Below are positions 1 through 11,900 of a DNA stretch of 64,000 bases, piece by piece. The notes under the pieces were generated by a model that did no database searches, had not been told where the DNA came from, and saw nothing but the letters and a program-made list of their open reading frames with translations. A program made the position numbers and the translations under genes. Positions within the stretch are counted from its first letter, which is position 1, and each line of letters begins with the position of its first letter. The stretch lies in assembly GCA_036583965.1 (NCBI GenBank), contig JAZBQD010000001.1:26260597-26324596 (forward strand), in the 5' to 3' direction. Source of the DNA: Prunella strophiata. Its lineage: Eukaryota; Chordata; Aves; Passeriformes; Prunellidae.

Positions 1-3000
1 GACTGAGCACTGAGATCTGTGCCAGCCTTGGACCTCTGCAATTGGAAAACTGCGGCAAGGCTGGCATGCATAAAAGTCACCTTATGCAGTAAGAAACTCA
101 TTAATATGAACTCAGGAGCCAAGTGAGAAGGATAAATCCTGATAGGCAGAATAAATGCAGCCAAGACCAGACAACAGGAAAGTTTTGTAGTGCAGAATAG
201 CTCCTTCCACTAACCAGCCAAGGCAGCACCACACAGGAAATCAAATTCATTCACCTCCAAGTCAACTGAACAAATAAAGTAAGACTCATTTGTCTTCACA
301 TAAAAGAGTGAACTCTGAAGTAATGTTTCACAAAGCTTTTCAAAATTCCTCTGTAAATGAAAGTTATACTAAATCTAGTCCAGAACTAAGGATGGTTTTA
401 AAGCCTTTCTGAACTGAGGAAGCAGCTGGGACTTGGTTACAGCAATTTGGGTGAGCACAAACAAGTTAGGCTGTTTCCGGCTGTGATTCATTTGGTTTCA
501 TTTATAACGGACCTGTTGGACAGTTGCTTAACACAGAAAGGCTTAAAAAAGTTTTGAAACCACTTAACAGCATTATTCCCATAGTAAATGCTGCCTAACA
601 AACACAGAATCACTTCCATACTATTAAGCAGGTAAAAATTCAGTAAGTTTGTTTTGTTTTCTAAAACTGACCAATTAATGATAAATGGCCATCAGCAACC
701 ACATAAAAAGTAGCTTAATCAGTTCTACACCTTTCATAAGAACTGATGAAGTTATTTAGAAGAATTTATTATTTTAAATAGGAACTGCCAGAGTAGTTTC
801 CAACAAAGTCATCTGTATTCAGACATCTCATTTCCTGTACCCTATTTGGTTTGTTTTACTTCTTTAGGCAGCTGTCAGTGCAGTGAACAAGAGCAGCTGT
901 GGTTTCCTGTTAGTACTGGCCACTGGCATGCAAGTCACCACATCAGCAAAGGAAAGAGTGATGTGACCCACAGCATTACTCCACCTACCAGGCAGCATCA
1001 GTCCAGTTGTATAAATACTACATTTGGAGCATTAGCAACCTGAGTTCCACCACACAAGAAAACTGCTTATTCCATATTCTCAGTGGGATGAGGAGGCATC
1101 TAACTGATTTTTCCTTTCTACTAAACAGTTACATTGCAGTAAATGGAGTCCTTAAAACCTTGGATTTGCATGCTAGATGTACTGCAAGACCTACCACTTA
1201 AATGGGACTATTCATGATTGTTCTGTAAAGATTCCTAAAGTACACCAGAGAAGCACTGCTAAGAAAAAGAATAACCACTTTCTCCACTTGCAAAAGTTTG
1301 CAACCCCCAAAGCAGAATTAAGGACTAACTTCTACAACAATTAAATAGGTAAGCACCACAAGATTCAACACTAACTGTTATTTCTGGGTTCTCTCAATAA
1401 GGTGGAAAACCACCAAAAGTTGTAAACTGAAAAGAAAGCATGTTTCAGTGCCTCGTGCTTCTTTTCCAGAAAAGCACTTTTCCTCACCCAATGAAGAATC
1501 ACTTGCACTGCTATGTAGTGACAGCCATGTCCAACACACAAGCTGACTTGTGTTCCTATATGTGCTTTGAGGGGAGAGAGTAAAGTAGGAAAAGCCTTTA
1601 AGTAACTTCCTATTTTTATTAACAATGCTTCTGATTGTTAGAATTAGGGTATTAATTCTAAGAGCATTGTACTTCTTGAATAGAAATATGACAGTCAAGT
1701 TTCTCACTAAGGTATAGAAGTTTGCCCATACAAAAAAATGTAAAACTGATCTTGGATTTGCCCTCATGCAGCTGTATCAGCCACAGTCATCCATCCACTC
1801 AGGACATGTATTTTCAAAGCAGTCCTCTCATGGCATTCACTCTAATGAGGTATTTCTATTTTGCAGGCAAAAGAGAAGCCAGCACACAGGAGGTATGGAA
1901 GGACTACTAGTCAAGGAATTGCTGGTTTATACCAGCAGGTATCATTTGCGTGCACATGTGAGATTTATACAGATAAACTTTGCACTTGGAGTCTGGCAGC
2001 TTTCACATTTGGGCTGGACCACTAAACAGGGATTGAGGTTTCAGTCCACAAGAGAATGAGCAGGCAAAGAAATTGAAGATATCTCTGACAGAAGGAACAT
2101 CATCTAAATGTTATACTGTTAACTACAAACGTTTAGTAGAAATAAGTAGGTGCTGCTAAAGTGCATATGATTAATATGTTCATATAGACTTTTTTTCTTT
2201 GAGTAATTCAGCTGCCTCCAAGTTTAGGGCATTTAAATCAAGATTGTAAAATTTGATTTACAGTATAAAATCTTCATTAGTTCATGGTTAAATCTGCAAA
2301 TGCCCTTATAAACAGAAAGGCATACAGAGGTAACATACAACCGCTAATGAAGTATTTTTGTATGAATGTACTGAAAAAATTAGGAACAATTAAAGGAGGA
2401 CAGCCTTTAAAAGACCTAAAAACTTTTGTACTCCTACATCTCCTACATGAATCTTAAAGTGTACTTTGATCATTTGTCTAATCTGCATACAGAACAGTAT
2501 TTAATAGTTCTCTAACCAGCATCTCTTATCCTTCAGTTTATGTAAATATCAAGAAATATGAGATGAGCTTTTAAAGCACAATGCTCCTTGAAAGAACAAT
2601 AGACATGACAAAGCATCCCCACTTACTCAATCACCTAGCAGTAACTAAACACCATTTCTTTCTTAGTACCAAATACACACACACACACACATCAAAAAAA
2701 AGAAAAAGCAGAATGGGTAACCTTGCTTTACCAAATTTTACTTTTCAGGAAGCACAAAGTTAAAGGTCACAATTTTGCATGTAAAAAGATGTGCTAACTG
2801 TGTTCCTCCTCATGTCTTTACAAGCCTAGTCAACTCACCCCTTCTTCTAAAAGGGGGCCTTATGTCCCTTGTGCTGTTTATTGATGGTGTGAATTACTTG
2901 CATTGGACTCTGGGGTCCACAGTGTGTGGGACACTCACTTCAGCAAGTTTCCCCATTTCATACTGTTATATGGAGTTGTGTTTCATTGGACTTTGTGCTT

Positions 3001-5080
3001 TTATCATTGTGGACTGTACTAGGATTCTAGCTCAAAAATTCCTTTTGGACAAAAGCTAAAGTTGTTAGTGCATTTCAGGTGGATCAAATATACTATAAAT
3101 GCAGAAATATCTTTACCACTCCTTTGTCATTAAAGTAGAAATGTTCTACTTCCTCACACCTTTTTCATAGCGGGTTTCAAGCAATTGATCTATGCTTATC
3201 ATGCATCCCATTTAAATTTACTACCAATTCACATCTGTCACCTGATAGTGAGCAAGTTCCTAGAGAGCAGTAGAAGGTGAAATCCATTAACGATCTCTGT
3301 GCTTACGAATGGAAAGGAAATATCATTTGCAATTCCTTCCCTAAATTCAGAGGGGGTGGGGAGCAGCACAAGAAGAACAGCACAAACTACTGAGACTTCC
3401 TACTTTCTTGAGCTGTCATTTTCAGTTGCCTGTAAGTGCTCCAGTGTTTGCTTCAGGGTGAGTGCAGACAAGCATAACAAATGCCACCAAAAATCAAGAA
3501 ATTCTAGTGAGTATTTAGAAATGTAGGTATCAGAATGACAGTGTCCAACCACCCAGTTAGTGGGGTTTGTCCATGTACAGTGCATTTTATAATTATTTGT
3601 TGTGTGAACATTAGTTCCTTCACTTATGAGCAGTACTAATGTGAAATATCAGAAGCTATCATATATTATTTTATTACTTCATTTGCCACTGGACTGTATT
3701 TTGTTATGCAAGCAGGATCTTAAGAGTAACAGACTGTACAGCAAAGGACTTTTTGTAAGCAGCAGCAAAGAGTAACTTAACTGAAGCAGTGATACAACAG
3801 CAGTGTGATATCCATCAGTATTTTAAAAGAAATTATAGCAATGGCATAGAACAGTAGATTCACACAGAGTAAATTTCAGCCACGCCCATGCTGGCTGAAG
3901 TCTCATGCTAACTCTTGCTTCAAGTAAACAACCAAAAGTTGAGTTAGCCTCTTTTGGGTAAGAATTTAGCATGTTACAGGACACTCAGTAGATATTTTAT
4001 TTTGGAATGTTAGGAATCACATTAACAGGACACACTATTTGTGCTGCAGAGAGAAATCCTCATGTCATATACATACACCAGCTGAACTGATTGTCACAAA
4101 CACATTTACCTAAGAACACCCTTCCTAATCTACTCTTGAAGTCAGACGACTTCATTTAAAAAAAAATTGCCTGATTTCTGTAACCATCATTATTTACTAT
4201 AAAGCTGATGTACACTGAAAAAAAATGCATGTGTTTACAGACTACAGAAGCTCTGGTTTGAGTCAAAGACCTGAAATGGTTTCCAATACTCAAATGTCCA
4301 CAAAGATCAGAGCTCTTGAGTAAGTTATGCTGAAGGACATCTGTATTTGTTTTTCAAGGAAATGCCATCTATCCCAGACTAAAAGGGAGTCTGATTGCTC
4401 TGAGATCACGGCCGATCCCATGAGAGCCTAGCTCTGCTCAGCTCCAGTGGGATTCACCCTCTCGGTCCCTCAGCATGTCTTTGGTCTCACCTACCTAGAG
4501 CTAGCTACTTCCAGAAAAATCAATTTTGTCTAACTATGTATCCAGCCGGTAACTGGAAACACAGTTAACTTGTTATTAAAACTTGCTATTTTTCTCTACT
4601 GATGTTTTCTGTGTGAGCACTAGGTTTTCGCGAACACAGCTGGCTGAGTGTAAAGGGACACTGGCTCCTGCAGCTCCCGACTCGAGCAGGCACTTCTGGC
4701 ATGGTGTTCCCCCCTTTCCCTACAAACACTATCGAGGTCTGAGCCACATCGAGTTAAAATCAGCCGGGGGATCCCTTCGCCATGCCTAGGGCCACACCGG
4801 CGGTGGGTGCGGCGAAGGCCCGACGGGCGGCCGTGACAGCCGGCACCGGGGCTGGCGCGGGGGTCACCCGCGGGGCCGGGACAGCGGAGCGCTGGAGGGC
4901 TGCGGAGGAACCGCCCAGCGCCTGCCTCTCCTCGGCTATCGGATACCAGGGGTGGCACAGCGAGGCAGCCGCCGGCGCTGGCTGGGCAGCAGGCGCGGCG
5001 GGACAGGGGGGGCCGGTCGGGGGCACGGCGGGGCGGGGCGGCCCGGCCCCCCGCGGGCCCGGCGAGGCGGCGGCTCTCAC
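1..5080 (-). other. GLUD1: GLUD1 intron 1 (partial, runs off left edge)
   Basis: This stretch lies downstream, on the minus strand, of the exon 1 splice donor (GTGAG, plus-strand ctcac at 5076-5080). I looked for the next GLUD1 coding exon on the minus strand and saw none, so the whole stretch is taken as the 5' part of intron 1. It is AT-rich with a short (AC)n microsatellite at about 2674-2691. The open frames here are short and resemble nothing I know. GC content rises from about 4.4 kb toward the CpG island. Confidence 0.75.
2674..2691. repeat. (AC)n microsatellite
   Basis: About nine AC dinucleotide units followed by an A-rich tract, within GLUD1 intron 1. Confidence 0.85.
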
Positions 5081-5930
5081 CTCCCTTGCAGGGCGTGCGG
5101 TGCTGGCTGTGCTGCGCCCGGTAGCCCTCGATCACCTCCCACTCGCCATTGTCGCGCTTGATGGGGAAGGAAACGCTGAGCACATGGTTGCAGGGCTTGA
5201 TGATGCGGAGGATGCCGCGGACGCGGTGGCGCCGCTCCTCCATGCCCTCGCGGGTGCGTAGCCCCTCCACCAGCTTGTCCTCCACGATGCTGGCGCCGCG
5301 GTCGAAGAACCCCTCCACCATCTTGAAGAAGTTGGGGTCGTCCTCCTTCTTCGCCGCCTCGCAGTAGTGCCGCCGCGGACACCGGCCGCCGCCCCACGCC
5401 GCCGCCACCACTGCCCCCCCGGCCGCCGCCGCCGCCGGCCCGCCCGGCTCCGAGCCCGCCAGCACCGAGCCGGCGGCAGGCGGGACGCCAGCAGCTCCCC
5501 CAAGTAGCCGGTACATGGCGGCGGCCGCCAGAAGCGAGGATCGGAGCGGTGCTGCCGCTGTCACAGGAGGGGCCGGGGGCCGGGCGCCGCCGCCGACCGC
5601 CTTTAAACGCGGGCTGGCAGGGGGGGCGGCGCGCCCGCGGGGCGCGGGGGGCGGGAGCTCTCCGCGCCTTCCGAGCGCGCCTGCGCCCCGCGCCCCGCGC
5701 CGCCCCCGGCGGGATTCGCGGAGGGGAGGGGGCGCGGCGGGCGGGCGGGGCCGGGCCGGGCCGCGCCTGCGCAGTGCGCGCCCGCCGCGCCGCCCCTTCC
5801 CCTTCCTTTTCCGTGAGGCCGGGCCCGGCGGCAGCGCGGCCCCTGCAGAGAGCCCGAGCCGAGCGCCCTGCGCTGCCCAGAGCCCGGGGCTAGCGGCCTT
5901 CACGTGCCGCCCTTCAGCCGCGTGAAAAAC
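4780..5930. promoter_or_regulatory. CpG island: likely bidirectional GLUD1 / SHLD2 promoter
   Basis: A sharply bounded, very GC- and CpG-rich block in otherwise AT-rich DNA covers GLUD1 exon 1 and its upstream flank. GLUD1 reads left from it and SHLD2 reads right, the same head-to-head arrangement as in human 10q23. A TTTAAAGG element (minus strand, about 5601-5608) lies roughly 85-95 bases upstream of the GLUD1 start codon and could act as a weak TATA box. Near 5763-5782 the sequence gcctgcgcagtgcgcgc resembles the NRF1 palindrome common in promoters of nuclear genes for mitochondrial proteins. A CACGTG E-box is at about 5902-5907. Transcription start sites and the untranslated first exon of SHLD2 cannot be fixed from sequence alone. 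Confidence 0.8.
5081..5516 (-). CDS. GLUD1: Glutamate dehydrogenase 1, mitochondrial: coding exon 1
   Basis: GLUD1 catalyses the reversible oxidative deamination of glutamate to 2-oxoglutarate and ammonia in the mitochondrial matrix, working as a hexamer. This exon encodes the first 145 residues plus one base of the next codon. The start is the ATG at 5516-5514, giving MYRLLGG, which matches the vertebrate MYR- start; the frame is open further upstream but reads only GC-rich promoter sequence. Residues 1 to about 52 form an Ala/Gly/Arg-rich mitochondrial targeting peptide ending near RRHYCEA. The mature N-terminus follows with [18 protein letters not shown], then [20 protein letters not shown] and [19 protein letters not shown], all nearly identical to mammalian GLUD1. 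The exon ends at a consensus GTGAG donor after the first base of a Gly codon. The catalytic lysine and nucleotide-binding domain lie in later exons outside the window. The Ala/Gly run at residues 31-45 is specific to this sequence. Confidence 0.97.
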
Positions 5931-6104
5931 TGAGGCCGCTCTTAGCGCAAGTACAGGGCAAGTGAGGGCGCGCTCGCACACCGTGGTCAACGCTCACAGG
6001 GAAAGGAGCCTGTGGGAGCAGCCAGCTTTTCCACCTGTGTTTCAGTGACTGCCCTGCTGAGAGGGGACAGAGGCTTCCAGTAAAGGTGTTAACGTGGCTG
6101 CTTT

Positions 6105-6160
6105 CATAGAACCGTTAAATCACTGAGGTTGGAAAAGCCCTTGAGATTTATCTACTTTGC
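6105..6160 (-). mobile_element. CR1 LINE 3'-end fragment (decayed)
   Basis: The plus strand reads like the antisense of a CR1 3' end (catagaaccgtt...gaggttggaaaagccc), the usual 'CATAGAATCAT..GGTTGGAAAAGACC' pattern of bird genomes with substitutions. The element is therefore on the minus strand. It fades after about 55 bases. Confidence 0.6.
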
Positions 6161-6204
6161 TCGACTGTTTTTCATTTTGCTGGGTCTTGGTCCATTCAAG
6201 TCCA

Positions 6205-6222
6205 TTTTTTTTTTTTTTTTTT
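6205..6222. repeat. T18 homopolymer
   Basis: Eighteen consecutive T, just after a decayed CR1 fragment. Confidence 0.9.
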
Positions 6223-8908
6223 ATGTAGCTCAGGCAACATCTCTTAAGAATATTGCTTTAAGCTGTGTAAGGTCTGCTTTCAGAATATGAGAGAGATTGT
6301 GGTGGACTATTGAACGAAATTTATTTTGGAAGACTTAAGTGGCTTGTTCACTTTCTGTCGGTTTGGACTGCTAATTAGAAAATACAGTGGGTATTTTTTT
6401 CTTAGGTTTGTGGGAGACCAATGCCCCTAAGCCAGGAATAACCAGGAAGTTGCTTTATCGCTGTGGGAATCTCTCTAACCACTGTGGGCTGTGCTACACG
6501 GCTTGTGGGAAAGAAGTTTAACTTCTGTGTGTTTGTCAGCAGGGAGATTAGTCACAGATTCTTTAACTCACATAAACTCTTCAGGCAATTGATGCTCTAT
6601 TTTTATCTTGATTTAATGTTGCTCTCTGTCCTGAGAATCTGAAGAAGTTCTCTTAAGGGCCACTAATAAGGCTGGTTTTTATCTCTAATGAACATGGTTT
6701 ATAATTGTAGTCTAGAGAACAAAGATCCTTGATAGTGATACAGGGGAAAAAAGCAAGAAGGGAGCTGGTTCTTAGGCCAGTTTGTTCTTTGGATATTCAC
6801 ATAGGGCTTCAGAAACAAGCTTACTGATTTAGTTTTCTGTCCATAGTATAGGTGGTTTATGGAAAACTTCTATTCTGGTGTTAATTTTCAATTCACAGAA
6901 CTGCAGTGTTCTCAGTGGTTGTATCAGCTTTGAGCTACTACTTGATTTCAGTCATCTGCATGTTCTCATTAGCTAGAGCTCAATTTCTGTGCAAGTTCTT
7001 AAATTTTGTAAATGCATAGGAAAGAAAGTGATGAGGGGTATTGTGGCAATTAGTCCTTATCAGGTAATTATTTCCACCTTGCTCTGTAGGTTCATTGCAG
7101 AAGCACAGAGGTTAAATGCAGAATGTGATTAGCCAGTTTGCTCAGGCATGTAGAACTAGATGTTAAGGCTAATGTGCTTAGCTCCTGTCCTGCTTTCAGC
7201 TGTGTCCTCTCTGATTTACGAGCACCCTCAATTATCAGCTGCTTGCAGTATCAGCCTGTTTGTAGCACATGTTTGTGGATGTATTTGAGGCTGAGCATGG
7301 GACATGACAATGTGAGAACCACGTGGATCTCTCCAGAGGCTCAGTTACACAGTTGTGTTTGAAGCAATGGCAGTACCATACCTACCCTCCTTTCCAAACA
7401 AGACTGGAATTCGGCAAAATATTTAACAAGCTGTCTGTTGAATGCTGAGAATAACTAAATCAGCATGTTAAATTTCTCAGTCTTTAAACATTGTAAGAGA
7501 TAAGATAACTAGGGAGTTTTATTTGGCATGGTTTTTTGACTGAAATAATGTTTACAGTTTACAGGTAGTTTACCAAACTCAGCAGGTCTGTACCGTATTT
7601 CTGTTTGTTTCAAGTCCTTTCTGGAGGCAGGAGTTACAACACTGTGTCCCCCATTCCAGAATTCTTAATGTGCTGAGCAGTGAGCAGTTGAATCAAAATC
7701 AGTTTGCCAGAGGAAATTAAAGATGGCATGCTTCAGAATCAGTTCTAGCAGGCATGAAAGTGGTAAGTGCAGTAATAAAAGAGGAACTGTATCTTCTTTA
7801 CTCTCATATACCATGTGGGGTGCCATCAGAAGATTCACATGTGAGTAGCATCAGTAAAAACAAAATTGCTGGGGTGGATTAAAAGATAGCTTTTTGTCTT
7901 CACAATCAGGAGTTTCACTAACTTCATTAATTCCATATGAAGTTTTGGTCTTGGGACCACATCTGAAGGGAGAGATAAGAAGAGAAAATTCAATACCTGT
8001 GTGGTAAGAACTGTCTGTATTGTTCATGGACTTTGCAGCAAGGTCATTTTCAACTGTGTGTACATGACAGGTATCAGTTTCTATTTAAAATCTGTGAAGT
8101 ATAACTCAGGGAGACAACTTGATTTAATTTCTTCTAAGCTGCTTTTAAAATACCTTACATATAAATTAACATATTTTATTATAGATAAGAACAATAATGA
8201 GCACTGTATTGTGCCTTCCTAAAGCCATCTGCTGTTTTAAGGTGTTTGTTAGCAATTTTGTAGCAGGTGGAGTAATTTTCTGTGTTGGATTTTAAAATTT
8301 ATTGAGAAAAGGGATCTAAGACAAGAATCAAATACTTCCTGCTTGAATCCATTTATTACTTGAAGTACTAGCTATTTGGGTTAAAATATTCCCAGGGTGT
8401 ACTGGTGCTGAATCCCCTCAGAAACTGGAATAGCTATTCCCAGCTCACTTCTGGTCTTCTTGCCAGCTGACCAGAGCAGATGAGATGGAGCAGAGAAGCT
8501 GCAAATCAGGGATCCTCCCAGGGCTCTGGATAACTCTGCCCTTCTCTGCCTGAGCCCTTCAAATCCAGGGTAACCCTGGGGTTGCTTCCAGTGCAGAGTA
8601 TGAGCCTCCATTAGACAACACACTCAGGAGGAAAGCTGATGTGTACAGAGGACCAATTCCTTTCTGTGGTAAACTGACTTCTGGGAAGACAAATTGCTTT
8701 TGAAATTAACTGCAGATAGAATTACAGTTGTTTCAGAAAATTTCATTTTAAGTTGTGAGCCGTACCACAAGAAGCACTTGACAGTTCCTACCCTTTGCTT
8801 AAAGAATTGATTGAGATAAATTCCAAATAAAAATTGAAGCAAGTTGTTTACCTTTGAATTGCCTATATGAGCATTTTTGTTTCCCTTCCTTATTTCACCA
8901 GAAATTGC

Positions 8909-8932
8909 AAAAAAAAAAAAAAAAAAAAAAAA
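8909..8932. repeat. A24 homopolymer
   Basis: Twenty-four consecutive A. It could be the tail of a retroposed sequence, but the preceding bases are not a recognisable element and I see no target-site duplication. Confidence 0.9.
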
Positions 8933-11900
8933 GCCTGTTTTTCTTGGGCTTAAATGTTATGCTGTACTGCTTTATGTAGACCTTGGTAGTGTAACTAAAT
9001 AGGTGAGAGCTGGGGTTATTTTCTTACCCCAAACTGCTGCAGAAACTGTTCAGCCTCTGCTGGGCCAACAGATCACTGGACAGTTGCATAATAGTTGCTG
9101 GGTGAATGGGAGGAGATGAGTATGACAGGAATGTTAAGTGTAGTACTATTCACACACCTCTTGGCTAAAATCCCAGTGTTTTTGTGTTAAATGGAGATGA
9201 TGCAGATGAGCAGCAAGTGTGTAGGACTTCACAGAAATCCTTCTGCATGGGAGCTGCTTGTGTATTTGGGGAAAATGTACTAAAATAGTACCAAATAGAA
9301 ATCTAATTATTTTCCAGATCCTTAACTAGAGATATTCTCAAGTTCATGGGTTTTATTTTCCACCTTCCCAATGCTTGAAAGTAAAAACTTAATGTAAACT
9401 GATTTTGGCATAGGATGTGAAAATAGATATGGCAATTTCTTTACCTGCAGGAGAATACCTCCCAATACTCTGAAGACTGAATGCTGGTACAATGTTGGTA
9501 CAGCATTTGTTTTTCCAAAAATGTATTTTTAAATTAAAAAAATATACTACAGATTAAAAGTCTAAGGAATAATGAATGTAATCCAATCTTAAATTTAATT
9601 CCAAATTTGTGAATAAATTGTACTCTAAGTGCCATATTTCTTGATTATTTTCTTCCCTTTTTATGCCTAACAGGAATGAAATGGGATGTGTGGAGCAGTT
9701 TTCTGGCTTTGCTGTTGCTGGAGGGCTGTCCCTGTAATATGCTGCCACAGGCAGCACATGAATTAGGTGAATCCCAGAAGATTCCATTAATTTGGAACTG
9801 TCTATATGAGCACTTTTACCAAATGAACACTTTGACTAGAAATCTTCATTTCAGTCATCTGTTTACAACCAATCAGAGACCAAAGCTTATTAAAAGCCTT
9901 TTTACTGATAGCATAAGACACCAGTACTGAGATCTATTGGTTTAGAGCCTTTCCTCTATAAATAGCTTCAGCTGTGTTGAGCTATGGCAGATCTGGAGGT
10001 TTTGAAGAAAACTTGAAGGTTTTCTTCATTTACTCCTTTTGCCTTGATAAAAAAGAACCTGAACTTGGTGGTTTTCCAGGCAGGATGCAGAAGTTAATTT
10101 GCACATGCTACAAATTTGAGATATGCTTTTTGCAGTATTGCAAAATTGGAGAAGAGGTATTCAGATTATTTCCTTTTGAGATAAGGCTTTAAGCCTTTCA
10201 ATACTTTGCCTTATTAATGAGAAGCTTAGGTACCTGTGGTCTGATTCTTTAATATTTTTATGTGTTACTTTGTATTAAATTGAGGTTTTTCCTGACTGCT
10301 AAGTTCAAGTAATAAGCTGCTATGGTTTTCTTCATCTTTAAATAGTAATGTTTTTGCTTGTCTATAGTGCTGTAAAAGTAGGGAAACTCAAAATTGTGCA
10401 AGTAAATTAGGAAGTTCTAGGTTTAGCCTAGTAGGGACTAGGCTAGTGTGTCTTGTTTTTTTACTTGAGGCATTGCTACAAAAATAATCTGTAGCTGAGC
10501 AAATTAAAACTTAAATTTATTATTTAGTCAAACATAAGATTTTGTTTTTCTTTACATTTCCAGAAATTCTGGTAATAGGTCTATTAGCCCATTATTTAGG
10601 ATGTGAGTTTGACATGGATTCCTAGTTTGTAAGTGAAAGGTACTTGGGAAAACCCTCAGTAAGTGGTTCAAAGCAGTTTTGTGATCTTTTAACTTCTTAA
10701 TAATTCTGCTGCAGAAGTGAAAATATTGAATAAATTATGATAACTACTTCATGAGTAAATATTTTTAATTACCATGAAAAGTGGTTGTGCTTATGTTTGT
10801 TAGCTTTAAAGACCTTCTGTCTCCATCTGTTTATATAGTTGCTGTGCATGATGACTGATGTTGCCAACTGGTCACTTCAGCTCTGTGACAGCAGATATAA
10901 AAAGCTCTTCATGTATACAGGAGCTGATGCCCTCATCTCTTGGTCAGGCAGTCTATAGATACACAGAAATTCTCAGTGCCATGTTTCAGTACTGTTACTA
11001 TCAATATATTGGTAATGAGTGTGGTCAGATAATCTAACTGATAAACATTAAATATGCTTTTTAGTGACTTTTATCCCTGTAACACCACTTCTGGTTTTCA
11101 GATGGGTAGGACAAAAAGTAACTCTCTCTGGAGGCTGCAAGTCTGGCCCAAAGCTTGCTGAAGTCAGTAAATTTCAGTGACCTTTCCATCAACATGGCCA
11201 TTCATGATAGAGGCTTTTGTGGGTCATTGTGAAGGCTTCTCCTTTCTCAATTCCTGTATCAGTGAAAATCTGTGTAAGCAGCTGGTTTGTGTCATTGTGG
11301 CCTAATCTTTAGCTTTTGATTGGTATTTCCTCATTTCTAATTTAAAAGACAGAAGAGGGCATGATATAGTTACCCAATCCTGAAATATTTGTGGTTCTCA
11401 TCTCACTGTTAAGTGTGTTTGAAATTAGCTGGAGTAAAAGCTAGTAATGGGAGAGCTGATAGATATACAGGCATAAATCTTCCACAGATGCACTGTGAGC
11501 ATGCCAGCTTTGTTCTCTTAAATAAGGTTAGGGGGAAAATAAAGTGCTTTATTTCCTGGAAATTATTTTTTAGAAAATTCCTGTCTACTTCAGTGAACAT
11601 AGCAAATAACACATAGTAGAAAGTGGTTTGCCAGGAGTTAAATAAGAATTGTTTGAAAGTAACATTTACAATCGAAATGGATCTCTTTTTTGCAGCTCTT
11701 GGTGTCCTTGGCTGTCTGGCTGACAATTATACCCAAGATCTTTCCAGCCTGGAATCACAACATTAGAGGCTGCAAACCAGTTTTCTCTTGGTTTAATACT
11801 CAATTGACAGTCAGAAGTTGTTGACATAAATGTAGTGTGTATTGTTTAAATAACAAACATTAAAGCTCTTACGAACTAGAGAATACTAGTCTCCTGTAGT

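Noticed and set aside
1..4600. Further GLUD1 exons
   Set aside because: No minus-strand frame encodes the highly conserved GLUD1 exon 2 sequence, so the stretch is treated as intron 1.
4620..5990. A 456-codon minus-strand open frame
   Set aside because: Only 5081-5516 is GLUD1 coding sequence. The upstream part is GC-rich promoter without stops and the downstream part reads through the exon 1 donor into intron 1.
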